Notes: generated by a model not told the origin, from the letters alone. A stretch of 64,000 nucleotides of DNA from Planctomycetota bacterium (GCA_963205185.1 CAUJHZ010000063.1:57636-121635), one strand, 5' to 3'. Shown: positions 54,045-63,214, numbered from the stretch's first letter. Numbers and translations: made by a program.

Positions 54045-55085
54045 TCACGGCAACTGTTCGACGTTGCTCGTCGCGCACGGGCTGCCATCGGCGATCACCA
54101 GTTGCAGATAGCCGCCGCAGGCGCCAGGGCCGGCATTGCCGTTCACCTGGCCCGAACCGCCGCCGGTGTTGACGGTGTTGACCAGTTGAATGTTCTGCGG
54201 ACCCAGACCCAGTGCCGTGCCCTGGCACGGTCCATTGGGAATGACCAGATTGCCCGTGGCACTGGCGAAAACGATGCCCATCTGCGAATTCGGCGTCGCG
54301 TCGAACCAGGCGACAGTGACGACTCCGGGGCACGCACCAGTGAGGCGGAGCGTCGGCCCGCTCGGCTCGGCGGGGATGTACGCCAGGCCGAGGATGTTGC
54401 CGCTGCCCATCGAGCCGATGACCACGGCGGTTCCGGTGTTCACATCCATGTAGTAGAAGTTGTCCGTGCTGTTGTCGGCCATGTAGAGCACGCCGTTGTC
54501 GCGGTTGTACGCCAGCGAATTGGGGTTCGTCGAATTGACCAGCGGACCGATGAGCGTCGCGGCTCCGCTGCCGCGATCGACGGTGTAGAACGAGTCGGCG
54601 CCGCTGTTGGACAGGTACATGATGTCCGCGTCGGAGTCGTAGCCGATGTTCGAGAAACTCGTCAGGCCCGACGTGCCGATCAGCGTGGCCGCGCCGTTGG
54701 TGCGATCGATGGCGTACAGGCCGTTGTTGTGAGACGACACGCCGTAGAGCGTGTCGGTGCTCGGGTCATATTCGAGGCCGTGCATGAAAACGGCCGGGTC
54801 GCCGTACTCGCCCACGAGCGTCGCCTCGCCGGTGCTCAGATCGAGGGTGTAGAGCGAGTCGGTGCCGGTGGACGAGAGATACATGATGCCGTGCACATCG
54901 TCCCACGCGAGTTCAGCGGTCGTGCTCGCGTTGGTGCTGATGGTGCCGATCGACGTCTTGGCGCCGGTGCTGATGTCCACCTCATACAGGGCGCGAGAAC
55001 TGTCGCAGGCGATCATGCGCTGGCCCATCGCCGTCGAGGCGAGGGCAAACACGGTGGCGGCGGAAAACAAACTTGACTTCTTCAT
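54045..55085 (-). CDS. Secreted beta-propeller (YncE-like) protein with shared C-terminal domain
   Basis: ATG 55085 follows GAGGAG and starts a signal peptide (MKKSSLFSAATVFALASTAM), giving 346 residues. The body has about six repeats of a YTLDLSTGEATLVG-type motif (DSFYTVDRGSGAATLIG, FYYMDVNTGTAVVIG) that build a propeller. The last 100 residues form a distinct domain (WFDATPNSQMGIVFASATGN, IPNGPCQGTALGLG, CGGYLQLV, CATSNV). This domain is also present in the protein at 56270-57982. It probably acts outside the cell. The shared domain may be an attachment or sorting module. Confidence 0.8.
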   Translation of the reverse strand: MKKSSLFSAATVFALASTAMGQRMIACDSSRALYEVDISTGAKTSIGTISTNASTTAELAWDDVHGIMYLSSTGTDSLYTLDLSTGEATLVGEYGDPAVFMHGLEYDPSTDTLYGVSSHNNGLYAIDRTNGAATLIGTSGLTSFSNIGYDSDADIMYLSNSGADSFYTVDRGSGAATLIGPLVNSTNPNSLAYNRDNGVLYMADNSTDNFYYMDVNTGTAVVIGSMGSGNILGLAYIPAEPSGPTLRLTGACPGVVTVAWFDATPNSQMGIVFASATGNLVIPNGPCQGTALGLGPQNIQLVNTVNTGGGSGQVNGNAGPGACGGYLQLVIADGSPCATSNVEQLP

Positions 55086-55278
55086 TTCTCTGCTCCTCCT
55101 CTGCGCCGCGGGCGGCGCGGTGATGTGTCGCGCACGGTAACGCAGCCCGGCCGACGCGTCAAGGCGGAATCGATCGATTCGTCGGAGATTCGAGCGATTG
55201 GTCCCAGGCGGGGGAGGCAAGCCGACCGATAATGCGGCCGGTTCCCTTAAGAATGGCAGCCGGAGTGCGTATGGTCTG

Positions 55279-55971
55279 ATGATGCCGCGCGCTTCTGGCC
55301 TCAACCGTCGCCGCCTGGTCGCCGCCGTGCTCCTTGGCCTGGCGACGACGGTCGGCATCTCCTGGGCGGCGATGTTCTGGCCGCGCCGGGGACGCGACTA
55401 CTACGGTCCGCCGGCGAACACATTCGTGGGCTACAACCGCACCTCGGACGGCCACAGGATCTTTTCCATCTTCGAAGGCCGCAACTCGTGGCACCGCGTC
55501 ATGAGTTACTGGTTCAACCAGATTTCAGGCATGGCGATGATGATGCGGATCGAGGACTACGAAGCCGGCGAAGTGGACCTCGCCACCCTGCCGCGCCATC
55601 TGCGGCCGGAGTCGGTTGACGGCATCGAGATGCAGGCGTGGTACCGCGAAACCGGCTGGCCGATGCCGGCGCTGACATGCTCGATCCACTGGGTGAGGCA
55701 GATCAGAAACTCCGACATCATCTACGCGGTCGAAGGCGGCTACCAGCTGCCGCGCGATGAGGACTTCAACCCGCGGGCTCTGCCCCTCACGCCAGTCTGG
55801 CCGGGCTTTGCGGTCAACCTCGGCTTCTGGACGGCGGTCTGGCTCGGCCCGCTGTGGGCGATGGGCGCCGTGCACGTGTGGAATCGCCGAAGGCGCGGCT
55901 GCTGCATCCACTGCGCCTACCCGCGGACCGGCCTGCCCGAAGACTCCCTCTGCCCCGAATGCGGGCGGTAA
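55279..55971 (+). CDS. Membrane protein with C-terminal zinc ribbon
   Basis: The start is ATG 55279 or 55282, giving about 230 residues. One helix near the N-terminus (LVAAVLLGLATTVGISWAAM) and one near residue 190 flank a soluble domain with many Trp and Tyr. The last 25 residues are a zinc ribbon (CCIHCAYPRTGLPEDSLCPE). The ribbon is the same type as at 41578-42009, but at the opposite end of the protein. Function unknown. Confidence 0.7.
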   Translation: MMPRASGLNRRRLVAAVLLGLATTVGISWAAMFWPRRGRDYYGPPANTFVGYNRTSDGHRIFSIFEGRNSWHRVMSYWFNQISGMAMMMRIEDYEAGEVDLATLPRHLRPESVDGIEMQAWYRETGWPMPALTCSIHWVRQIRNSDIIYAVEGGYQLPRDEDFNPRALPLTPVWPGFAVNLGFWTAVWLGPLWAMGAVHVWNRRRRGCCIHCAYPRTGLPEDSLCPECGR

Positions 55972-56071
55972 GTCGCCCCGCCTCACCCGAGCGGCGGAAC
56001 TGAACCAGTTGCCGATAAACAGCGTGATTTCTCTTGACATGGCCCCTGATTCAGGGCATGCTGTGGCGTGA

Positions 56072-56208
56072 ATTGGTGTTGGCCAGTCGCTGGCCTCAGG
56101 CGGCGACATCAACGGCGACGGCACGACGGACATCGTCATTGCGAGCAGCCTGTTTGCGGGCGAGACAAACACAAACGTCGTCGCGTCTACGTGTACCTGA
56201 ACCCTCCT
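56072..56208 (+). pseudogene. Remnant of an FG-GAP repeat gene
   Basis: A short frame reads GQSLASGGDINGDGTTDIVI, the core of an FG-GAP calcium-binding repeat, then breaks. The continuation VYVYLNP is in a different frame. It has no start or signal peptide and lies just upstream of an intact FG-GAP-like gene, so it is likely a decayed duplicate or a truncated earlier version. Confidence 0.5.
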
Positions 56209-56269
56209 TATCGTCCGTCGGTTTGCCCGCAAGTGAGTACAAGCGGCTGCCCAAACGGAAGTGACACCA

Positions 56270-57982
56270 ATGCATTCATGTCTCAACCTCATCGGCGCGA
56301 CTGCCTGCACCGTGTTGTGCGTGGTGCAGGGCAGCGTACTTGCGCAGAACTTCTGTCCGGCGGAGCAGAAACAGCGCCTTATGCCGGCCTGCAACGAGTC
56401 GACGTTCTTCCGGGCGATTTCGGCTCTCAACGATCGATTGGCTGTCGGCCGGTACAACTCGGCTGGTGGGCGCGTCACGACTTATGTGCTCGATTCACAA
56501 AGCGGTGAGTGGCAGTTTGAGGCCCATATCATCCCTCCCGGGCTCCAGCGATCGGACTCGTTTGGCCAATCCGTGGAATTGCGTTACAACCCGGCAGTGG
56601 ATGGATGGCAACTCGCCGTCGGTAGCCAGAGCAGAAGCACTTCCGAGCCATACTCCGGCACGGCGTATGTGTTTACTTTGAATCCACAGGGCGTCTGGGA
56701 ACTTGAGCAGGAGATTCTCCCTGATCCAGTTATCCCCTACGGCTGGTTCGGCACCGATGTCTCTTGGGCCACGTACGACGGCCGGACGTTTCTAACTGTC
56801 GGCGCTCCGGGTTCCGAGTCCCTGGAACTTCCAGGACAGACGTACATCTACGAGCGTGACGGCAACGGGACGTGGCAGCAGCGACACGTTCTCACGTCGC
56901 CCGATGGTCCGCACCCGGACGGCGCCTTCGGACGATCCGTGGATGCGGTGGAGAGCGCCGGTGTCACCGTGCTTGCGGTCGGCGAGCCGGTCTACAACTA
57001 CGTGCGCCACATCGCGCCCGGCACCGTGTTCTTCTATCGCTTCGAGCCCTCCACCGATGATTGGGTGGTCGAGGCGCAGTTCCAGGCGCCCGATCCATAC
57101 GAACAGGATCTCTTCGGCTGGTCGCTTTCGGTCGGTGCCGCAAATGATGATCCGAACCTCACGCATCGGGTCATCGTGGGCCGCGCCAATGACGGCGGTT
57201 TCGGCCTGGATGTCGGGCCGGGAGCCGCGTTTTCCTACGTCAGAGACCTGTCGGGAGAATGGACCCTCGAACAGCGGATCGAGGCGCCTTATCCGAATCC
57301 GAATGTCCAACAGTTTGGCTGGTCGGTTGATCTTCAGAAGGTCGGTGCTTCGACGCTGGCAGTCGGCGGGCCGAACGACACCACGTATGGACTTTACTCA
57401 GGCTCCGCGTTTGTCCTCGTCCGCGATTCCAACGGCCTGTGGGTGCCGTCGCAGCGCCTGTATGGGCAGGACGTTGATGTCGGGGACGCGCACGGCTGGG
57501 ATGTCACTCTCGGCAACGGCGAATCGGCGGGGTTGGCGATGGTTGGTGCGTCCGGCACGCATTGCCCCGGCGGATCACAAGAGGATTCAGTCGGCGCTGT
57601 CTACTCCTTCGACCTCAACCCTGGGCAGCCGGGCAACTGCCCGCCGCCGGTGCTCACCTTGCAGAAAGTTCCCGACTGCTTCAGCGGGCCGGGCGGGGAG
57701 ATCGAAGTGCGCTGGTTCCAGGCCACGCCGGATCAACGGGCGCGGATCGCGCTGCTCTACGCCAAGCGGACCGGCAACTTTGTCATCCCCAACGGCAACC
57801 CGTGCTCGGGCACCGCGCTGCAACTGGGCCAACTCGGCCTGCAGGTCGCCCACACCGGCTCGGCGGGCCAGTTCGGCGCCGGCCGCATCAAGCGCACCGT
57901 CCCGCGCAGCGTCTGCGGCGGCTACCTCCAACTCGTCGATATCACCCGCTGCGCGACGAGCAACGTCGTGCGCATTGAATAG
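56270..57982 (+). CDS. Secreted FG-GAP/propeller protein with shared C-terminal domain
   Basis: From ATG 56270 the protein has 570 residues with a signal peptide (MHSCLNLIGATACTVLCVVQ). Repeats such as FGQSVELRYNP, FGWSLSVGAAN and FGWSVDLQKVG mark FG-GAP-type blades of a propeller. The last 110 residues form the shared domain with WFQATPDQRARIALLYAKRT, GNFVIPNGNPCSGTALQLG, CGGYLQLVD and CATSNVVRI, almost the same as in the protein at 54045-55085. It is expected to be extracellular. Ligand unknown. Confidence 0.78.
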   Translation: MHSCLNLIGATACTVLCVVQGSVLAQNFCPAEQKQRLMPACNESTFFRAISALNDRLAVGRYNSAGGRVTTYVLDSQSGEWQFEAHIIPPGLQRSDSFGQSVELRYNPAVDGWQLAVGSQSRSTSEPYSGTAYVFTLNPQGVWELEQEILPDPVIPYGWFGTDVSWATYDGRTFLTVGAPGSESLELPGQTYIYERDGNGTWQQRHVLTSPDGPHPDGAFGRSVDAVESAGVTVLAVGEPVYNYVRHIAPGTVFFYRFEPSTDDWVVEAQFQAPDPYEQDLFGWSLSVGAANDDPNLTHRVIVGRANDGGFGLDVGPGAAFSYVRDLSGEWTLEQRIEAPYPNPNVQQFGWSVDLQKVGASTLAVGGPNDTTYGLYSGSAFVLVRDSNGLWVPSQRLYGQDVDVGDAHGWDVTLGNGESAGLAMVGASGTHCPGGSQEDSVGAVYSFDLNPGQPGNCPPPVLTLQKVPDCFSGPGGEIEVRWFQATPDQRARIALLYAKRTGNFVIPNGNPCSGTALQLGQLGLQVAHTGSAGQFGAGRIKRTVPRSVCGGYLQLVDITRCATSNVVRIE

Positions 57983-57997
57983 GGCAAGGGGTACGGG

Positions 57998-58843
57998 TTA
58001 CTTCCTCTCCTCCAGATGTTCGCGCAGGAACTTGACCGTCGCTTCCCATGCGCTCTGGGCGGCTTTGGCGTTGGCGCCGTCGCGGCCGGTCTGCTGGCGG
58101 AGGAAGCCGTGGCCGGCGCCTTCAAAGACGTGGTGCGTGTACGCCTTGTCGAGTTTGTCCATCGCTTCGGCGGTCGGCTTGACCGTTGAGGTCACGCGGT
58201 TGTCATCGCCGCCGTAGAGGCCGAGCACGGGGCAATCGATGTTGCTCAGCGCCTCTTCGCCCGGCGCGGTGCCGTAGTAGACGATCGCCGCATCCAGCGC
58301 CGGCTGCCGCGTCGCGTAGGTGAACGTACTGGTCCCGCCCCAGCAGAAGCCCATGCAGGCCGACGCCCGCGCGGCAGAGGGCAGCGAGAGCGCGTGGTCG
58401 CGCACGGCGTTGAGGCGCGCGGCCAGTTCGTCGTCACTGATCTTGCGGATCGCTTCGCGCACCGCATCGCCTTTGAACGACTCGGTGCCGCCGCCGTCTG
58501 GCCCCAGTCCCGAGAGCAGATCGGGAGCGACGGCAATGAAGCCCTCGGCCGCCAACTCATCGGCCACGGAGCGGATCCAGTCGGTCATGCCGAAGATCTC
58601 GTGGATGACGATGACGACCGGCGCGTTGTCGGCGCGCTCGAGATAGGACACCCAGGTTTTCAGCGTTGTCTCAGAATTGGGAATCTTCACCCCGGCCCAT
58701 TCGCCATGTCTGGGAGAGTCCACCAGGGCCTGGGTGGCGTGATCCGCATCCGGCGGAATTCCCGGGGCGGTTTTCCCGTTCCCAGCCGCGATAAGGGGGG
58801 TGAGCAGCAATCCGGCGATGAGGGCGGCACGTGGTTTGTTCAT
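57998..58843 (-). CDS. Secreted dienelactone hydrolase family protein
   Basis: ATG 58843 starts a 281-residue protein with a signal peptide (ALIAGLLLTPLIAAGNG). The alpha/beta-hydrolase catalytic residues are those of dienelactone hydrolases: Cys nucleophile in MGFCWGG, Asp in YGGDDNRV and His in GAGHGFL. The substrate is likely a lactone, ester or carboxymethylene compound. The exported location is unusual for classical catechol degradation, so a broader esterase role is likely. It is divergent from the sensor kinase gene. Confidence 0.9.
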   Translation of the reverse strand: MNKPRAALIAGLLLTPLIAAGNGKTAPGIPPDADHATQALVDSPRHGEWAGVKIPNSETTLKTWVSYLERADNAPVVIVIHEIFGMTDWIRSVADELAAEGFIAVAPDLLSGLGPDGGGTESFKGDAVREAIRKISDDELAARLNAVRDHALSLPSAARASACMGFCWGGTSTFTYATRQPALDAAIVYYGTAPGEEALSNIDCPVLGLYGGDDNRVTSTVKPTAEAMDKLDKAYTHHVFEGAGHGFLRQQTGRDGANAKAAQSAWEATVKFLREHLEERK

Positions 58844-58933
58844 AGCCGATTGTTGTTCTCCCACCCAAGGCAGGCCACGAGCACCATGCCCACCCAGGCG
58901 CCGCACACCCCGAGTCCGAATTCCAGCCGATCC

Positions 58934-61330
58934 ATGACTGAACACGAACTGCTGGCCCGCCTTGAAGCGGTGCTGGACTCCACGCTCGATCCGATCATCA
59001 CCATCGATTCGCGCGGCGCGATCGTCTCGGTCAGCAAGTCGATTGAGCGCGTGTTCGGTTACAAGCCCGATGAACTGATCGGTCGCAACGTGAACGTGCT
59101 GATGCCCGAGCCGCATCGCAGCGCCCACGACGGCTATCTCGCCCGGTACCGGCGCACCGGCCTGACGGGCATTCTCGGCAGAACGCGGGCCTTCGAGGCG
59201 GCGCGGCGCGACGGCACGGTGTTCCCCATCGAGATCTCGGTGTCGCGCGTCGATGTCCCCGGCGAGGAGTTCCCGCTCTTTACGGGCATCATTCACGACG
59301 TGTCTGAGCGGCACCGGGCCGAGGCAGAACTCCGACTGGTTCAGGAACTCAGCCTGGCGCTGGGTGAAGCGACGGATCTGAATTCCGCGCTGCTCATGAC
59401 GCTGCAGCGCATCTGCGAAGTGACGGGATGGGACTGCGGCGAAGCGTGGGTTCCCGACGCCGGCGGACAACTCGTGAACGAAGCCTCCGTTGCCCATCGC
59501 GACGATGACAGTCTCGAGCGCTTCATCGAAACCAGTCGCGGGATGCGCTTCGGCCGGGGCGACGGGCTGCCGGGCCGAATCTGGCAGACCGGTCGGTACG
59601 AGTGGCTCGACGACCTTTCCGACACGCGCCGATTCGGCCGCGCGGCAGTCGCGCATGAGGCGGGCCTGCGAAGCGGCGTCGGATTGCCCATTCTTACGGA
59701 GCGTGAAGTCGTCGCCGTCGTCGTGTTCTACATGCGCGAGTGCAGCAGCGAGGACGAACGCCGCCTCAAACTCGTCTCGGCGGCGACCGCGCCGCTCGGG
59801 CCCGCGATTCAGCGCAAGCGGATGCAGGATGCGCTGGCCGAATCCGAGCGTCGCTTCCGCGACATGCTCAGCCGGATCCAGTTGATCAGCGTGATTCTCG
59901 ACTGCGAGGGGACCGTCACCTATTGCAACGACTATTTCCTGAGGCTCACGAAGTGGCAACGCGAAGAGATCATCGGGCGCAACTGGTTTGAAGCCGTGAT
60001 CCCGGAAGAGGATCGCGAGCGCACGTTCGCCATTTTCCGCGAGGCGATCGCCACCGGCGCAATCCCGCCCCAATTCGAGAATGCGATCATGACGCGGAGC
60101 GGTCGGCGCCGGCTGGTGTCGTGGAACAACTCGATGATCTGCGACGGCAAGCGATGCCCGCTGGGCGTGGCGGGCATGGGCGTGGACATCACCGAGCAGC
60201 GCCGCACCGAGCAGGAACTCAACCAACACCGCGAGAACCTCGAAGGCCTCGTCAAGGAGCGCACTGAAGAACTGCTCCAGTCGCATGAACAGTTGCGCCA
60301 GGCGGACCGGCTCGCGTCGATCGGCACGCTCGCTGCGGGCCTGGGCCATGACATGAACAACGTCCTGCTGCCGATGCGCTGCCGCCTCGATGCAGCCGAG
60401 TCGCTCGACCTGCCCGGCGAAGCGCGCGAAGAACTCGCCATCGTCCGGCGACTGTGCGACTATCTGCAGCAGTTGAGCGACGGGCTTCACCTGCTCGCGC
60501 TCGATCCCGAAGACGCCGAGGCATCGCAGGCGACGACCGATCTCACCCACTGGTGGGACCAGGTCGGCGTGCTCTTCCACAAGGCGCTGCCCCGGCACGC
60601 GCGGTTCGAGAGCGAGATCGAGCCCGAACTGCCGCCGCTGGCCGTCGCGCCGCACCGGCTCACGCAAGCGGTCCTCAATCTACTCGTCAACGCCGGCGAA
60701 GCAATCGAACCCGGCGGCCTGGTGGCCTTCTCGGCGCGACGCGGTCCGGACGGCTCGGACGTTCTGATCCGCGTGAACGACAACGGGCGGGGCATGTCGC
60801 CCGACGTGCAGCGCCGCGCGTTCGATCCGTTCTTTACGACCAAGTCGCGCGGACTGGGCACAGGCATGGGCTTGTCTCTCGTGCGCGGCGTGGCGCAGTC
60901 AGCCGGCGGCAAGGTCTTCCTGGAATCGCAGCCCGGGCGCGGCACGGCGATCGGGCTCGATGTGCCCGTGGCGCGAGCTGCGGCCGCCTGCGGCGCCCGC
61001 CCGCGCACGGCCCGCGTGGCGCTGAGCGAACCCCGGCTGGCGACGCTCGTCTGGACGATGCTCGAAGCCGACGGCTTTGAAGTGCAGCCGGGGGAGCCCG
61101 GAGACGCAGGCGGCGCGGCGCTGTGGATCATCGAACCGAGCGAGAGCAACCTGGCGGAAGCGGGCCGGCGGCTGAGCGATCCGCGCAGCGGTCAGATCAT
61201 CGTGTGCGGTCCGGCGCCCGCCGAGTGGGGACAACTGGAGATCTTTCACATTACACAGGCGGACGACTTTGAGCAGGTGCGCAGCGTGTTGCGCGACGCG
61301 ATCGACGCCTACGAAGGAGCAATGACATGA
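58934..61330 (+). CDS. FixL-like PAS/GAF sensor histidine kinase
   Basis: From ATG 58934 the protein has 798 residues and no transmembrane segments. PAS-1 (about 8-125) closely resembles the haem-PAS of FixL: His65 in AHDGYLARY, Arg71, and Arg85 lie at the spacing recalled for the FixL haem ligand, Arg206 and distal Arg220. A GAF domain follows (about 140-290), then PAS-2 (about 300-425), a coiled coil and an H-box (GLGHDMNN, His472). A HATPase follows with NLLVNAGEAI and NGRGMSPD. The last 110 residues look like a degenerate receiver. It overlaps the response regulator gene by four bases. It is likely an oxygen sensor controlling that regulator. Confidence 0.88.
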   Translation: MTEHELLARLEAVLDSTLDPIITIDSRGAIVSVSKSIERVFGYKPDELIGRNVNVLMPEPHRSAHDGYLARYRRTGLTGILGRTRAFEAARRDGTVFPIEISVSRVDVPGEEFPLFTGIIHDVSERHRAEAELRLVQELSLALGEATDLNSALLMTLQRICEVTGWDCGEAWVPDAGGQLVNEASVAHRDDDSLERFIETSRGMRFGRGDGLPGRIWQTGRYEWLDDLSDTRRFGRAAVAHEAGLRSGVGLPILTEREVVAVVVFYMRECSSEDERRLKLVSAATAPLGPAIQRKRMQDALAESERRFRDMLSRIQLISVILDCEGTVTYCNDYFLRLTKWQREEIIGRNWFEAVIPEEDRERTFAIFREAIATGAIPPQFENAIMTRSGRRRLVSWNNSMICDGKRCPLGVAGMGVDITEQRRTEQELNQHRENLEGLVKERTEELLQSHEQLRQADRLASIGTLAAGLGHDMNNVLLPMRCRLDAAESLDLPGEAREELAIVRRLCDYLQQLSDGLHLLALDPEDAEASQATTDLTHWWDQVGVLFHKALPRHARFESEIEPELPPLAVAPHRLTQAVLNLLVNAGEAIEPGGLVAFSARRGPDGSDVLIRVNDNGRGMSPDVQRRAFDPFFTTKSRGLGTGMGLSLVRGVAQSAGGKVFLESQPGRGTAIGLDVPVARAAAACGARPRTARVALSEPRLATLVWTMLEADGFEVQPGEPGDAGGAALWIIEPSESNLAEAGRRLSDPRSGQIIVCGPAPAEWGQLEIFHITQADDFEQVRSVLRDAIDAYEGAMT

Positions 61331-62037
61331 CACCTCGAACCATCCACATTCTCTGCGTCGATGACCACGCGTTTCTCGTGGACGGCCTCAAAGCCAAGTT
61401 CGCCCTCGAGCCCGGGCTGGAGTGCGTCGGCCGACTGCCCAGCGCCGAGCGCCTCATCAACGAGGTGGAGCGGCTGCGGCCGCAGATCGTGCTGCTCGAC
61501 ATCGAGATGCCCGGCCCGGATCCGTTCGAAGCGGCCGCGGACGTTCGCATGCGCTTCCCCGAGACGCGCGTGGTCGTGCTCAGCGCCTACGTGCGCGATC
61601 ACTACATCAGCGCCGCCTTCAAGGCGGGGGTGTCAGGCTACTTCTGCAAGAGCGACGACACGAGCGAGATCATCCAGGGCATCCGCCGGGTGGCGCGCGG
61701 CGAGTTCGTCTTTGGTCCCAAGGTGGCCGAGCGCTGCCGACCGGCGCATGGCAGCCGGGCGGGCCTGGTGTCGCCGAGCATGTTCCAGGCGCGGCCGAGC
61801 ACGGTCACGCGCGTCGCTTCGGCGCCGAAATCCAAGCTTGACATTCTCAGCAATCGCGAGCAGGAGGTTCTGCGCCTCATCGGCCGCGGCCTGACGCGGC
61901 TGGAGATCGCCAAGTCGATGTCGCGCAGCCCCAAGACGGTCGATGGCCACCGGGAGCGGATCATGTCGAAACTCGACCTGCACACCACGGCGGAACTGGT
62001 GCGCTTTGCCATCCGCGAAGGCGTCGCGGAGGTGTAG
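61327..62037 (+). CDS. LuxR/FixJ-family response regulator
   Basis: The 236-residue protein has a receiver domain with Asp12/Asp13 and phospho-acceptor Asp58 (IVLLDIEMPG), and a conserved Lys in GYFCKSDD. A linker of about 40 residues precedes a LuxR-type helix-turn-helix (NREQEVLRLIGRGLTRLEIA, SPKTVDGHRERIMSKL). Its coding start overlaps the kinase stop, so it is the partner of the FixL-like kinase. It should regulate promoters when oxygen or redox signals change. Confidence 0.92.
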   Translation: MTPRTIHILCVDDHAFLVDGLKAKFALEPGLECVGRLPSAERLINEVERLRPQIVLLDIEMPGPDPFEAAADVRMRFPETRVVVLSAYVRDHYISAAFKAGVSGYFCKSDDTSEIIQGIRRVARGEFVFGPKVAERCRPAHGSRAGLVSPSMFQARPSTVTRVASAPKSKLDILSNREQEVLRLIGRGLTRLEIAKSMSRSPKTVDGHRERIMSKLDLHTTAELVRFAIREGVAEV

Positions 62038-62080
62038 GGCCGGCCCCAGGCCGATTCGAGACTGGCGTCAGAGTTGCAGC

Positions 62081-62106
62081 CGGGCCGATGAGCAATCATC
62101 GGCCCG
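62081..62106. terminator. Hairpin after the two-component pair
   Basis: An 11-bp perfect stem CGGGCCGATGA/TCATCGGCCCG closes on a GCAA tetraloop. It lies 44 bases after the regulator stop and 27 bases before the next ATG. There is no T-tract, so it could also act on the next gene's leader. Confidence 0.5.
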
Positions 62107-62132
62107 ATGCCGTTCTTAGAAGGGAACCAGAC

Positions 62133-63167
62133 ATGACGTTGACGCGGCCCCTCCTGTCGCCGTACCGTGCTTTGCCGACCCGCGCTCCTCGGGTCCGGAG
62201 GCGATGGATGAACCTCGTCCGCTTCACCCTCCTGTCGGCCGCGTGCGTTGCACTTAGCGCTGCCGCGCCCCGTGCGTCTACCCCCCCGGTCTCGTCGGCG
62301 CGCGACGCGGGAGACGATGGCTACGTCTGGTGCGTCGTCTCGGACATCAACAATCCCAAGTTCGAGGGCTACGCCGGCTGGTTCGAGGGAGAGGGCAGCA
62401 TCCCATACGAGTACCAGATCGCTCAAACAGAAGTACTCACGTGGCAATATCTTGAATTCGTTCGCGCCTACTGGCCGTATTACGGCGGCGATCCCCGCTC
62501 CGAAGACTTTACGGGCATGTTCATCACCGCGCGGCGCGAGGGTAACGGGTATACGTACGAAGCGATGGCTGGTTGGGAGAACTCGCCCAACACCATGTCG
62601 CTGCGCATGGCGGCCCGCTTCTGCAACTGGCTGCACAACGGCAAGGTCAACGAGAAGTGGGCGTTTGAGTCCGGAGTCTACGACGCCGGCACCTTTACAC
62701 AGAATCCCGATGGCACGTACAACGACGACTACACCCGTTCGCCCGACGCGAAATACTGGATCCCGACACCGGGGGAGTGGCTCAAGGCGGTCTTCTACGA
62801 CCCCGACCGCCATGGAGAGGGCAAGGGCGGCTGGTGGCATCAGCCGGCCTCCTCCGAGGTGCCGCTCAAAATCGGCTTGCCCCCGGAGGGAGAAACCAAC
62901 TCAAGTCTCTGGGAATGGTACAGCAGCAATCTGCCCGCGGGAATGTACCCTGAGATTCAGACCCCTTGGGGCCTGCTTGACGCATCGGGGGGGGTGCCCG
63001 AGCATACTTCAAGGGGCTATGCCCTTGGCTCGACGTTCCTCGATTCCGACTACCTCGTGCGGCACTACGATACCGCAGGCCAAGTGCATACCCATGCCTG
63101 GCTTCATCCAGATCGCGGATACAATGACGGGCTGCGCCTGGCCAAGCCAGCCAAGGTTGCTCGTTGA
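62133..63167 (+). CDS. Secreted sulfatase-modifying-factor-fold (SUMF1/FGE) protein
   Basis: ATG 62133, after AAGGGAAC, gives 344 residues with a long N-region and signal peptide ending near AAAPRAS. The SUMF1 fold is visible in the order QIAQTEVLTWQYLEFV, MAARFCNWLHNGK, YWIPTPGEWLKAVFYDP and the terminal DGLRLAK. The catalytic cysteines of true formylglycine-generating enzymes are absent from the C-terminal part, so it is unlikely to make formylglycine. Similar exported proteins in planctomycetes may bind ligands. It is followed by another secreted protein gene. Confidence 0.8.
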   Translation: MTLTRPLLSPYRALPTRAPRVRRRWMNLVRFTLLSAACVALSAAAPRASTPPVSSARDAGDDGYVWCVVSDINNPKFEGYAGWFEGEGSIPYEYQIAQTEVLTWQYLEFVRAYWPYYGGDPRSEDFTGMFITARREGNGYTYEAMAGWENSPNTMSLRMAARFCNWLHNGKVNEKWAFESGVYDAGTFTQNPDGTYNDDYTRSPDAKYWIPTPGEWLKAVFYDPDRHGEGKGGWWHQPASSEVPLKIGLPPEGETNSSLWEWYSSNLPAGMYPEIQTPWGLLDASGGVPEHTSRGYALGSTFLDSDYLVRHYDTAGQVHTHAWLHPDRGYNDGLRLAKPAKVAR

Positions 63168-63214
63168 TACGGCGTGAAAAAGGCGCTTTGCGAGTGTATC
63201 TAAGGAGCGAAGCA

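Noticed and set aside
56034..56063. TTGACA-like promoter upstream of the FG-GAP remnant
   Set aside because: TTGACA at 56034 has no acceptable -10 box at 16-18 bases, only CATGCT, so I did not list it.
57998..60667. An 889-codon open frame antisense to the sensor kinase
   Set aside because: Its upstream two thirds is the reverse complement of clear PAS/GAF/kinase sequence. The real minus-strand gene starts at ATG 58843 with a signal peptide and hydrolase motifs. High GC keeps antisense frames open.
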